This document shows, in pieces, positions 53,367-62,192 of a stretch of 64,000 bases of DNA (the first letter of the stretch is position 1; the number at the start of each line of letters is the position of its first letter). This DNA is from JAGPUQ01 sp947084925. Lineage in GTDB: Bacteria; Pseudomonadota; Gammaproteobacteria; Pseudomonadales; Porticoccaceae. Made by a program: the position numbers and the translations under genes. The DNA lies in the NCBI GenBank assembly GCA_947084925.1, contig CAMTUJ010000007.1:1-64000 (forward strand), given 5' to 3'. The notes below the pieces were generated by a model. It was not told the DNA's origin and did not search any database. It was given only the letters and a program-made list of their open reading frames with translations.

Positions 53367-54053
53367 GTGACTGAGCCAGCCGCTACCGCCGGTGTATTGG
53401 GAGACTACCGGTTCCGCGACCCCGAGTTGCTGCGGCTCGCGCTGACGCACCGCAGCAGTGGTTCACCACACAACGAACGACTCGAATTTCTGGGTGACGC
53501 CGTGCTGGGTCTGGTGATTGGCGAACTGCTCTACCGGCGCTTTCCCGAACTGGACGAAGGTGCGCTGAGCCGGCTGCGCGCGCGGCTGGTCAGCGGTGAA
53601 TATCTGGCCGGCGTCGCGCGGACGCTGAATTTGCCCGACTGGGTGCGGCTGGGGCCGGGAGAGCGCAAGGGCGGTGGCGCGCGACGCAAGAACATCCTTG
53701 CCGGTGCCCTTGAAGCGGTCATCGGTGCCGTGTATCTGGACGGGGGCCTGGCGGGCTGCCTGGGCTGCATCGAGCGCTGGTTCGGGGAATCGCTCGCCGA
53801 GATCGTCCGCGATCCGGGCGACCGGGACGAAAAGACCCGGCTCCAGGAACTTCTTCAGGCACGCGGCGCGCCGCTGCCCGTCTACACCGTGACCGCGGTT
53901 TCCGGTCCCGAGCACGCGCGGCGGTTTGAGGTGTCCTGCACTCTGTCGTTGCTGAAGACGGCGGTTACCGGCGTGGGCAGCAGTCGGCGCGCGGCGGAAA
54001 AACAGGCAGCTACCGAGGCGCTCGCCGCCCTTGCGGCACGGGAAATATCATGA
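53367..54053 (+). CDS. rnc: Ribonuclease III
   Basis: A 228-residue double-strand-specific ribonuclease for rRNA and mRNA processing. The catalytic signature HNERLEFLGDAVL is intact, with a dsRNA-binding domain at about residues 155-225. GTG at 53367 gives the family's usual N-terminal length. An upstream TTG at 53349 overlaps the DUF4845 stop and is an alternative. era begins inside the stop codon. Confidence 0.95.
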   Translation: MTEPAATAGVLGDYRFRDPELLRLALTHRSSGSPHNERLEFLGDAVLGLVIGELLYRRFPELDEGALSRLRARLVSGEYLAGVARTLNLPDWVRLGPGERKGGGARRKNILAGALEAVIGAVYLDGGLAGCLGCIERWFGESLAEIVRDPGDRDEKTRLQELLQARGAPLPVYTVTAVSGPEHARRFEVSCTLSLLKTAVTGVGSSRRAAEKQAATEALAALAAREIS

Positions 54054-54946
54054 CCACCAGGCACTGCGGTTACACGGCCATTGTCGGCCGCCCCAATGTG
54101 GGCAAGTCCACGCTGCTCAATCACCTGCTCGGACAAAAACTCAGCATTACGTCCCGCAAGCCCCAGACCACGCGCCACAACATTCTCGGGATCAAAACCC
54201 ACGACAGCCATCAGATGCTGTTTGTGGATACGCCGGGCATCAATGACGCCAAGGGTCGGGCCATCAACCGTTACCTCAATCGCTCGGCCCTGAGCGCGAT
54301 GCGCGATGTGGATCTGATTATTTTCGTCGTCGACCGCGATCTGTGGACCGATGCCGATGCGGCGGTGGCACAGCAGGTCAAGCAGGCCGGCGCGCCCGTG
54401 GTGGTGGTGCTCAACAAGGTCGATCGCCTGTCGACGCCGGAGGTGCTGCTGCCGCGCATGGCGCAGCTTGCCGAATTGCTGCCGAATGCCGAATGCCTGC
54501 CGGTGTCCGCGCTGAACGGCAACAACCTCGACGCGCTTGAACGCATCGTCAAGACCCATATGCCGGTGGGCGAGTTCTGCTTCGCGGAGGATCAATACAC
54601 CGACCGCAGCGAACGCTTTCTGGTCGCCGAAATCGTGCGCGAAAAAATCACCCGGCAACTGGGGGCGGAGCTGCCCTACAGCACCGCCATCGAAATCGAG
54701 GAATTCCGCGACGAGGAAAAAATCTGCCACATCAGCGCGCTGATTCTGGTGGAGCGCGATGGTCAGAAGCGCATCATCATCGGCGATGGCGGTCAGCGCA
54801 TCAAAAAAATTGGCGAGCAGGCCCGCCACGACATCGAGGCGCTGCTCGGCAAGAAAGTGATGCTGCGACTCTGGGTGAAGGTCAAGAGCGGCTGGTCCGA
54901 CGACGAGCGCGCGCTGCGCAGCCTGGGCTATCGTGACGAACGCTGA
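54050..54946 (+). CDS. era: GTPase Era
   Basis: A 298-residue GTPase that aids 30S ribosome assembly. It has the G1 motif GRPNVGKST, switch-region DTPGIND, NKVDR, and a C-terminal KH domain (about 200-290: EKICHISALILVERDGQK, GDGGQRIKKIGEQAR). The ATG overlaps the rnc stop as ATGA. Confidence 0.97.
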   Translation: MTTRHCGYTAIVGRPNVGKSTLLNHLLGQKLSITSRKPQTTRHNILGIKTHDSHQMLFVDTPGINDAKGRAINRYLNRSALSAMRDVDLIIFVVDRDLWTDADAAVAQQVKQAGAPVVVVLNKVDRLSTPEVLLPRMAQLAELLPNAECLPVSALNGNNLDALERIVKTHMPVGEFCFAEDQYTDRSERFLVAEIVREKITRQLGAELPYSTAIEIEEFRDEEKICHISALILVERDGQKRIIIGDGGQRIKKIGEQARHDIEALLGKKVMLRLWVKVKSGWSDDERALRSLGYRDER

Positions 54947-54964
54947 CGTGCGGGAGCGTGGCGG

Positions 54965-55696
54965 CTGCTGAAGCGCGTACAACACGAACCGGCCTATGTG
55001 CTGCACCGGCGCCCCTACCGGGAATCCAGTCTGCTGGTCGATCTCTTTGCGCGGGAGCACGGCGTGCTGCGGGCGGTGGCGCGCGGCATTCGCGGCGGCA
55101 AACCCCAGGCATTGCAACCTTTTGTCGCACTGGAAGTGGCCTGGACCGGCAGCGGCGCGTTGAAGACACTGACCCAAATCGAAGTCAGCGCGCCGGCCAT
55201 GCCACTGCTGACCGGGCGCGCGCTTTACCTGGGTCTGTATGTCAACGAACTCCTGGTGCGGCTGTTGCCCGAATACGATCCCCACCCCGCGCTCCATGCG
55301 CGCTACCAGCAACTGCTGCGCGAACTGACCGGGTCGGGCGACGCCGAACCGCTGTTGCGCCGCTTCGAGCTGGCGCTGCTCGCGGATCTCGGCTACGGCC
55401 TGGCGCTGGATCGCGACGGTCACACCGGGCTGCGGATCGAGCCGGACGTCGATTATGTGTTCGTCGCCGGCACCGGACTGGTACGCAGGGGTGTGGTGGG
55501 CGGTGACACCGCGCGCCACCGCTTGCCCGGCAGTCATCTGCTGGCCATGGCGGCGGAAGACTACACTGACAGCGGCGTTCGCCAGTGCGCCAAGGAGCTG
55601 TTGCGCGCCGCCCTCGCGGATCATCTCGGCGATCGTCCGCTGCGCAGCCGCGAGCTGTTTCGCAAGGTGATAACCGGTGGCGCCGGAACTTCATGA
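54965..55696 (+). CDS. recO: DNA repair protein RecO, apparent CTG start
   Basis: About 243 residues. RecO loads RecA onto SSB-coated DNA with RecR. The N-terminal OB fold reads RVQHEPAYVLHRRPYRESSL and the rest (ALQPFVALEVAWTG, LGLYVNELLVRLL, LRRFELALLADLGYG, SRELFRKV) follows the family. No ATG, GTG or TTG opens the frame before the conserved start. The first GTG (54998) would cut off the first beta strand. A CTG at 54965, 8 bases after GGGAG, restores normal length; CTG at 54968 is next. Confidence 0.9.
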   Translation: MLKRVQHEPAYVLHRRPYRESSLLVDLFAREHGVLRAVARGIRGGKPQALQPFVALEVAWTGSGALKTLTQIEVSAPAMPLLTGRALYLGLYVNELLVRLLPEYDPHPALHARYQQLLRELTGSGDAEPLLRRFELALLADLGYGLALDRDGHTGLRIEPDVDYVFVAGTGLVRRGVVGGDTARHRLPGSHLLAMAAEDYTDSGVRQCAKELLRAALADHLGDRPLRSRELFRKVITGGAGTS

Positions 55697-56067
55697 TCCA
55701 GGGCGTCGGCACCGACATCGTGGCGATAGCACGCATCGAACGCGCGCTCGCCCGGCACGGCGCGCGGTTTGCCGAGCGTATCCTGCGTCCGGAGGAATTG
55801 GCAGTGTTCAGTTCCGCAGCGCGCCCTGCTGCCTGGCTCGCCAAGCGTTTCGCGGCGAAAGAAGCGCTCGGCAAGGCGCTCGGTACCGGCATCGGGGCCG
55901 TGTCCTGGCAGGATTTCAGCGTATTGAGTGCGTTCGGCGGGGTGCCGACTGTGCAGTGCCACGGGCGCGCGCAACAACTGCTGGCGCAGCGCGGTGTCAC
56001 CGAGGTCTGGATCAGTCTCTCGGACGAGCGCGACTATGCACTGGCGTTTGCGGTGCTGAACGGCTAG
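55693..56067 (+). CDS. acpS: Holo-[acyl-carrier-protein] synthase
   Basis: A 124-residue enzyme transferring phosphopantetheine from CoA to ACP. GVGTDIVAIARIE with the metal-binding Asp and the WLAKRFAAKEALGKALG helix with Glu and Lys are diagnostic. The ATG overlaps the recO stop as ATGA. pdxJ, usually between recO and acpS, is not here. Confidence 0.96.
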   Translation: MIQGVGTDIVAIARIERALARHGARFAERILRPEELAVFSSAARPAAWLAKRFAAKEALGKALGTGIGAVSWQDFSVLSAFGGVPTVQCHGRAQQLLAQRGVTEVWISLSDERDYALAFAVLNG

Positions 56068-56220
56068 CAACTTGCCGAAAACCGGCTGCGGCAGCGATCT
56101 GCTTCGTTGCGCGGTGCTCGCTCCCGCCCCGGTCAGACACGGTTGCCGCGCGCCGCGCGGCTCGTCTCTGGTCATCTTCACGACGTTTTTCGGCGGATTG
56201 GCAACCAACCCCGGCATTCC

Positions 56221-56248
56221 GCGACATCCGCGGGGAGGGGAGTAAAAT
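56221..56248 (+). promoter_or_regulatory. Candidate cysM promoter
   Basis: GCGACA (56221-56226, four of six -35 positions), a 16-base spacer and TAAAAT (56243-56248, five of six -10 positions) lie about 32 bases before the cysM ATG. Confidence 0.4.
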
Positions 56249-56280
56249 GCCGCTATCTGCGACGGTGAGATGGCAACGCT

Positions 56281-57174
56281 ATGGAGTTTCCCACCATTGA
56301 ATCCTGTGTCGGCAATACGCCCCTGGTGCGCTTGCAGCGCCTGCGCGCAGGCCGCGACAACACCATTCTCGTCAAGCTGGAAGGCAACAATCCGGCGGGC
56401 TCGGTCAAGGATAGGCCGGCGCTGAGCATGATCCGGTGTGCCGAAGCCCGCGGCGAGATCAAGCCCGGCGACACCCTGATCGAAGCGACCAGTGGCAACA
56501 CCGGGATTGCGCTCGCCATGGTGGCCGCGATCAAGGGCTATCGCATGATTCTCATCATGCCCGATCACATGACCGAGGAGCGCAAGGCGGCGATGGCGGC
56601 CTATGGCGCGGAACTGGTGATGGTGAGTCGCGAAGCCGGCATGGAAGGCGCGCGGGATCTGGCGCTGGCGATGCGCGCCGAAGGCCGCGGCATCGTGCTG
56701 GACCAGTTCAACAATCCCGACAACCCCCGCGCCCACCGCGAGACCACGGGGCCGGAAATCTGGCGGCAGACCGGCGGCACCCTGACGCACTTCGTCAGCG
56801 CGATGGGCACTACCGGCACCATCATGGGCGTGTCCGAATACCTCAAGAGTGTGAATCCCGCGATCGAGGTGGTCGGGCTGCAGCCCGCCGACGGCTCGAA
56901 TATCGCCGGTATCCGGCGCTGGCCGGAGGCGTATCTGCCCGGCATCTACAACGCGGCTCTGGTGGATCGGGTGCTGGATATCGAGCAGTCCGAGGCCGAA
57001 CACACCACGCGCGAGCTGGCACGGCGGGAAGGGATTTTCTGCGGCGTTTCTTCCGGCGGCGCCGTGGCCGGCGCGTTGCGGGTGGCAAGCGCGCTGAGCA
57101 ATGCCGTGATCGTCGCCATCATCACGGATCGCGGCGATCGCTACCTGTCCTCGGGCCTGTTTCAGGCACCCTGA
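56281..57174 (+). CDS. cysM: Cysteine synthase B
   Basis: A 297-residue PLP enzyme making cysteine (or S-sulphocysteine from thiosulphate) from O-acetylserine. The PLP Lys is in NPAGSVKDRPA, the substrate loop is EATSGNTGIALA, and GTTGTIMGVSEYLK binds the phosphate. SSGGAVAG closes the site. The form RP(A) after SVKD and the length point to CysM rather than CysK. Confidence 0.95.
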   Translation: MEFPTIESCVGNTPLVRLQRLRAGRDNTILVKLEGNNPAGSVKDRPALSMIRCAEARGEIKPGDTLIEATSGNTGIALAMVAAIKGYRMILIMPDHMTEERKAAMAAYGAELVMVSREAGMEGARDLALAMRAEGRGIVLDQFNNPDNPRAHRETTGPEIWRQTGGTLTHFVSAMGTTGTIMGVSEYLKSVNPAIEVVGLQPADGSNIAGIRRWPEAYLPGIYNAALVDRVLDIEQSEAEHTTRELARREGIFCGVSSGGAVAGALRVASALSNAVIVAIITDRGDRYLSSGLFQAP

Positions 57175-57201
57175 TTCTCCGCGCGGCGACGGACCTCAGC
57201 C

Positions 57202-59400
57202 ATGGTGCATGTGCGCGACACTCCGCCGCTGCCGACCGATATCGAAGTCGATCTGGCGGATTGGTTGCAACGTCTGGCCGCGCGCCACGCCTGGGATGCC
57301 CGCAAGATCGCGGCAGTCACCGCGGCGGCTGAACTGGTTGCGGCCAACGCGCCGGCGGCACTCACGCCCGGGTTTGCGATCACCGAAATTCTCGCTGACC
57401 TCTACATGGATGCCGAAGGACTGGCGGCCGGCATGTGCTATCGCGCGGTACGCCGCGCGACGCTCGCGCTGCCGGTGGTCAGCGCCAAACTCGGCGAAGG
57501 CGTGGCAAAGCTGATCGAAGGCGTGCTCCGCATGGCCATCATCGGCGAGTTGCGCAGCAGTTCCGATCAGCCGGTGCTGGGTGTGGATCCCGGGCAGCAG
57601 GCGGCCAAGCTGCGCGCCATGCTGGTGTCCATGATCGCGGACATGCGCGTGGCCCTGATCAAGATCGCCGAGCGCACCTGGGCGCTCCACGCCGCACGCG
57701 ATGCAAAGGCGGAGCGTCAGCAGCGCATCGCGCGCGAAGTCTTCGATGTCTATGCGCCGCTCGCGCACCGCCTCGGGATCGGTCATCTCAAGTGGGAGCT
57801 GGAGGATCTCGCCTTTCGCTACCTCGAACCGGCCGAATACCGCCACATCGCGCTGTTGCTGGAAGAAAAGCGCCGCGACCGTCAGCACTATATCGATGAA
57901 GTCATCGACACCCTGCAAACCACACTGCGACAACTGGGCAAGGAAGCGCAGGTCAGCGGTCGCCCCAAAAGCATTTACAGCATCTGGAAGAAGATGCACA
58001 ACAAGGGCCTGGGGTTTTCCCAGATCTATGATATTCGGGCCGTCCGGGTTCTGGTGCCAACGGTGACCGACTGTTACGGGGTGCTGGGCATCGTGCACAG
58101 CCTGTGGCGCAACATTCCCGACGAGTTTGACGACTACATCGCCTCCCCGAAAAACAACGGTTATCGATCCCTGCATACCGCCGTGATCGGTCCCGGCCGG
58201 CGCGTGGTCGAAATCCAGATTCGCACCTTCGCAATGCACGACGAAGCGGAGCTGGGATTTTGTTCCCACTGGCGCTACAAGGATGGCAACAGCACCGCCG
58301 GCGCGGATTACGAGGAGCGCATTGCGTGGTTGCGCCAGGTGCTCGAATGGCAGGAGGAGCTGGGCGGCGAAGCGATCGAGGATTATCTGCGGGTCGACCA
58401 GGCGCCGGAACGGATTTATGTGTTTACTCCGGACGGACATGTGGTCGATTTGCCGCATCAGGCGACGCCGCTCGATTTTGCGTATCGCATCCACACCGAA
58501 ATCGGCCATCGCTGCCGCGGCGCGCGGGTCAACGGCGCCATTTACCCTCTCAACCGGCCGCTGGAGACCGGGGTCCAGGTCGAGATCATCACCGGGCGGC
58601 ATCCGGCGCCAAGCCGCGACTGGCTGATCCGCGCGCAAGGCTATCTCACCACGGCGCGCGCGCGTGCCAAGGTGCGGCAGTGGTTTCGCGAACGCGAACA
58701 GGGTGAAAATCTGGCCGCCGGCCAGAATCTGTTGCAGCGCGAGTTGCGCCAACTCGGCTTTGCCGACACCGACGTGAATGCCCTGGCGCGAACCTTCAAC
58801 CGGCAGGACGCCAATGCGCTTTACGAGGCCATCGGCGCCGGCACCATCCGCCTCGATCAGGTGGCGCGGCGGGTGCTCGCCGAGCGCCAGCGCGACCGCG
58901 ACCGCGCCACACCCCGGCCCGCGGTCCGGCGCTCCGCGCAGCGTTTCGCGGAATCCGAGTTCTATATCTACGGCGTCGGTGATCTGCTGACCCGCACCGC
59001 GCACTGCTGCATGCCGACACCGGGCAACGCGATTGCCGGGTATCTCACCCATGGCCGCGGCGTCACCATTCACCGCGCCGACTGCGGCAATCTGCTCCAC
59101 CTTCAGGCAACCCAGCCGCGCCGCGTGCTGCAAGTCAGTTGGGGCGCGATCCCGACCACCGCCTACGAAATCAAATTGCGCATCAGAGCCTATGATCGCG
59201 CCGGCCTGCTGCGTGATGTCACCGCCCTGCTGGATGATGCCCACCTTTTCATCCTGGCGCTGCATAGCGGCGACACGCAGGACGGCATTGCCAGCATCGA
59301 GGTCAGCTTTGAAGTGTCGGGGATGGATTCCTTGCGCGAGCTGATCGGACGCCTCGAACAATTGCCGAATATCATCGACGTCTGTCGCGTCACCGACTGA
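57202..59400 (+). CDS. relA: GTP pyrophosphokinase RelA
   Basis: A 732-residue (p)ppGpp synthetase responding to uncharged tRNA on ribosomes. The N-terminal HD-like domain lacks the His-Asp pair expected of a hydrolase (YRAVRRATLALPVVSA in that region), so RelA rather than SpoT. The synthetase domain shows GRPKSIYSIWKKM, DIRAVRVLV and YRSLHTAVIGP. TGS (near 400-460: RIYVFTPDGHVVDLP), zinc-finger-like (HCCMPTPGNAIAGY) and ACT domains follow. It lies between cysM and mazG; rlmD is missing from its common place. Confidence 0.96.
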   Translation: MVHVRDTPPLPTDIEVDLADWLQRLAARHAWDARKIAAVTAAAELVAANAPAALTPGFAITEILADLYMDAEGLAAGMCYRAVRRATLALPVVSAKLGEGVAKLIEGVLRMAIIGELRSSSDQPVLGVDPGQQAAKLRAMLVSMIADMRVALIKIAERTWALHAARDAKAERQQRIAREVFDVYAPLAHRLGIGHLKWELEDLAFRYLEPAEYRHIALLLEEKRRDRQHYIDEVIDTLQTTLRQLGKEAQVSGRPKSIYSIWKKMHNKGLGFSQIYDIRAVRVLVPTVTDCYGVLGIVHSLWRNIPDEFDDYIASPKNNGYRSLHTAVIGPGRRVVEIQIRTFAMHDEAELGFCSHWRYKDGNSTAGADYEERIAWLRQVLEWQEELGGEAIEDYLRVDQAPERIYVFTPDGHVVDLPHQATPLDFAYRIHTEIGHRCRGARVNGAIYPLNRPLETGVQVEIITGRHPAPSRDWLIRAQGYLTTARARAKVRQWFREREQGENLAAGQNLLQRELRQLGFADTDVNALARTFNRQDANALYEAIGAGTIRLDQVARRVLAERQRDRDRATPRPAVRRSAQRFAESEFYIYGVGDLLTRTAHCCMPTPGNAIAGYLTHGRGVTIHRADCGNLLHLQATQPRRVLQVSWGAIPTTAYEIKLRIRAYDRAGLLRDVTALLDDAHLFILALHSGDTQDGIASIEVSFEVSGMDSLRELIGRLEQLPNIIDVCRVTD

Positions 59401-59419
59401 CCGGGCCCGGAGAACAGCG

Positions 59420-60262
59420 ATGCCAAACGCGTATACCCTCGCGGACCTGCTCCAGCTCATGGCCAGACTGCGTGACCCCGATACCGGCTGTCCCTGGGAT
59501 CGCGCGCAGGACTTCCGCTCCATCGCGCCGCACACGCTGGAGGAAGTCTGCGAGGTGATCGATGCCATCGAGCGCGACGATCATCCGCATCTGCGTGAGG
59601 AACTGGGGGATCTGCTGTTTCAGGTGGTGTTTTACGCGCAGCTCGGCAGTGAACGCGGGCTGTTCGATTTTGCGGCAATAGTCGATGGCCTGGTGGCCAA
59701 GCTGGTGGCGCGCCATCCCCATGTGTTTCCCGAGGGCACCCTGGCGAGCCGGCGTGCCGCGGGCGATCCGGCGCCAGCGACGCGCGGCGTCAAACAGCTC
59801 TGGGAAACCCTCAAGGAGCGCGAACGCGTCGCGCGCGGCAGTAGTGCGCCGCTGGGCGAAATACCGGCGACGTTATCGGCGCTGATGCGCTCCGCCAAAG
59901 TGCAGAAGCGCGCCGCGCATCTGGGCTTCGATTGGCCGGATGCGGCTCCGGTACCCGCGAAGATCCGCGAGGAACTCGCCGAAGTGGAAGCCGCCGTGGC
60001 AACGGGCGCTACGGCGGATATCGCCGAGGAAATCGGTGATCTGCTGTTCGCCTGCGTCAATCTCGCACGCCACCTCGGTGTCGACAGCGAAGCCGCTCTG
60101 CGCGGCGCCAATCGCAAGTTTGAACGCCGTTTCGAACAGATGGTGGAACGCACGGCCGGCAACGCCGATGTCTTTCGCGGGCTTGCGGCAGACGAAAAAG
60201 AAGCCTTGTGGCAAGCGGTGAAACAAGCCGAACGCGCCACGGCGGGCGCGGCGAAGCACTGA
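59420..60262 (+). CDS. mazG: Nucleoside triphosphate pyrophosphohydrolase MazG
   Basis: A 280-residue enzyme hydrolysing NTPs to NMP and pyrophosphate. Two MazG repeats are visible: the first around HTLEEVCEVIDAIER...LREELGDLLFQVVF, the second around KIREELAEVEAAV...EEIGDLLFACVNLARH, each with the EExxE/ExxD metal-binding pattern. It begins 19 bases after relA. Confidence 0.95.
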   Translation: MPNAYTLADLLQLMARLRDPDTGCPWDRAQDFRSIAPHTLEEVCEVIDAIERDDHPHLREELGDLLFQVVFYAQLGSERGLFDFAAIVDGLVAKLVARHPHVFPEGTLASRRAAGDPAPATRGVKQLWETLKERERVARGSSAPLGEIPATLSALMRSAKVQKRAAHLGFDWPDAAPVPAKIREELAEVEAAVATGATADIAEEIGDLLFACVNLARHLGVDSEAALRGANRKFERRFEQMVERTAGNADVFRGLAADEKEALWQAVKQAERATAGAAKH

Positions 60263-60378
60263 AATTTCGCGGTGCCGGTGTACGGCCCCCGGTGTTGAGG
60301 CAGTTCGGGAATCTGTGTAAGGTGCCCGCTTTCTTGCGTTGCGCAACGGTGCGCGCCGTCGGAACAGAGGAGATACCT

Positions 60379-61038
60379 ATGCGAATTATCCTGTTGGGAC
60401 CACCGGGCGCGGGGAAAGGAACCCAGGCAGAATTCATCTCCCGCAGCTTCGGCGTGCCACAGATATCCACCGGCGACATGCTGCGCGCCGCGGTGAAAGC
60501 CGGCACTCCTCTGGGCCTGAAAGCAAAGGACATCATGACTGCCGGTGGTCTGGTTCCGGATACGCTCATCATCGATCTGGTGAAGGAACGCATTACCGCG
60601 CCCGACTGTCGGCAGGGCTTTTTGTTCGATGGCTTCCCGCGCACCATTCCCCAGGCACAGGCGGTGGCGGATGCCGGCATCCAGATTGATCGGGTCGTGG
60701 AGATTCATGTGGACGATCAGGCCATTGTCGCGCGCCTGAGCGGTCGGCGTGTGCACGAAGCGTCCGGTCGCGTCTACCATCTGAAACACAATCCGCCGCA
60801 ACGCGATGGCCGCGACGATGTCACCGGCGAGCCGCTGGTACAGCGCGCCGACGACCGCGAAGACACCGTGCGCAATCGCCTGCGGGTCTATCACGAGCAG
60901 ACCGAACCACTGGTCGCGTTCTATCAGAATTACATCGCGACCCATCCGGGGACCGCTACCCGCTATCGCCGCGTGGACGGCGTGGGGTCGCTGGCCGACG
61001 TACAGGCGCGCCTGGTCGAGGCGCTGCGGGACGATTGA
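60379..61038 (+). CDS. adk: Adenylate kinase
   Basis: A 219-residue kinase balancing ATP, ADP and AMP. It has the P-loop GPPGAGKGTQ, FDGFPRT, and a long-form LID domain (GRRVHEASGRVYHLKHNPPQ) without zinc cysteines, as in E. coli. The ATG at 60379 has GGAGAT(A) 7-12 bases upstream. hemH follows 7 bases later. Confidence 0.97.
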   Translation: MRIILLGPPGAGKGTQAEFISRSFGVPQISTGDMLRAAVKAGTPLGLKAKDIMTAGGLVPDTLIIDLVKERITAPDCRQGFLFDGFPRTIPQAQAVADAGIQIDRVVEIHVDDQAIVARLSGRRVHEASGRVYHLKHNPPQRDGRDDVTGEPLVQRADDREDTVRNRLRVYHEQTEPLVAFYQNYIATHPGTATRYRRVDGVGSLADVQARLVEALRDD

Positions 61039-61045
61039 CGTTTCG

Positions 61046-62062
61046 ATGGCAACCGATGCGACGATGCCAGCCGATGCGTACGGCGTTCTGCTCGTCAATC
61101 TGGGTTCGCCACAGACGCCGACGCGGCAGGGCGTGGCGCGGTTTCTGCGCGAATTCCTGCTCGATCCCCGCGTGGTCGAGCTGCCGCGCCCGCTCTGGTG
61201 GTGCATCCTCAACGGTCTCGTGATTCCGTTGCGCGCCGCGCGCGTGGCGCGCGCCTATGCGTCCATCTGGATGCCCGACGGCTCGCCATTGCGGGTCTAC
61301 ACGGAAAGGCTGGCCGCCGCCGTCGCCGGATGTTTTCCGCAACAGGACGGCGCGCCTCGGGTTCTGGTGGCATCGGCGATGACCTATGGTGGCCCGGCCA
61401 TTGCCGCGCAAGTGGCCTCTTTGCGTGCCGCGGGCGCGCGGCAAATCTTGCTCATCCCGCTGTTCCCGCAATACTCCGCGACGTCCACCGGCGCGGTTTA
61501 CGATGTGGTTGCGCGCCTGATTCAAACCGCGCGCGACATTCCCGATATCCAGGTGGTGAAGAGCTACGCGACTTTTCCGCCCTACATCGCCGCGCTTGCG
61601 GCGAGCGTGCGTCATCATTGGGAGCGCCAGGGGCGTGCGCAGCGACTGCTGATGTCCTTTCACGGCATTCCCCAGGTGTGTGCCGAGCGGGGTGATCCCT
61701 ATCCGGGCGAATGCCGCGCAACCGCGCTGGCGCTGGCGCAAGCGCTGGAATTGGCGGATGAGGACTGGGAGATGGCGTATCAATCGCGCTTTGGCCGGCA
61801 GCAGTGGCTGCAGCCCTATACGGCGGATACGTTGCGAACGCTGGCGGAGTCGGGGATCAGGTCGGTCGATGTCATCTGTCCCGCCTTTGCGACCGATTGT
61901 CTCGAAACCCTGGTGGAAATCGCCGAGGAAAACGGTGAACTGTTTCGCGGCGCAGGTGGCGAACGGCTCGCGCTGATTCCCTGCCTGAACGACTCCGAAT
62001 CGCATGCGACCGCGCTGAAAATGTTGATTGAACGAAAATTTTTCTTCAGTGTGGCAGAATGA
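61046..62062 (+). CDS. hemH: Ferrochelatase
   Basis: A 338-residue enzyme inserting Fe(II) into protoporphyrin IX, the last haem step. LLVNLGSPQTPT starts it. IPLFPQYSATSTG, the catalytic His in LMSFHGIP, CPAFATDCLETL and the Glu in EIAEENGE are family blocks. It starts 7 bases after adk. Confidence 0.95.
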   Translation: MATDATMPADAYGVLLVNLGSPQTPTRQGVARFLREFLLDPRVVELPRPLWWCILNGLVIPLRAARVARAYASIWMPDGSPLRVYTERLAAAVAGCFPQQDGAPRVLVASAMTYGGPAIAAQVASLRAAGARQILLIPLFPQYSATSTGAVYDVVARLIQTARDIPDIQVVKSYATFPPYIAALAASVRHHWERQGRAQRLLMSFHGIPQVCAERGDPYPGECRATALALAQALELADEDWEMAYQSRFGRQQWLQPYTADTLRTLAESGIRSVDVICPAFATDCLETLVEIAEENGELFRGAGGERLALIPCLNDSESHATALKMLIERKFFFSVAE

Positions 62063-62101
62063 TCGGATGGGAAGTGCTGGCGGTTTTCCCGTGCTGGTTT
62101 G

Positions 62102-62130
62102 TGGACAGTAAAAATTCGCTTCGCTAGAAT
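62102..62130 (+). promoter_or_regulatory. Strong sigma-70-type promoter before the histone-like gene
   Basis: TGGACA (62102-62107) and TAGAAT (62125-62130), each five of six consensus, are separated by 17 bases. The leader to the ATG at 62193 is about 55 bases and AT-rich, with CAGGAG near 62180-62185 as ribosome-binding site. Confidence 0.65.
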
Positions 62131-62192
62131 CGGTAGCGGGTGCCTGTCGACAACAAAAACAACGTTTCTTTATTTTTGTCAGGAGATGCCGA

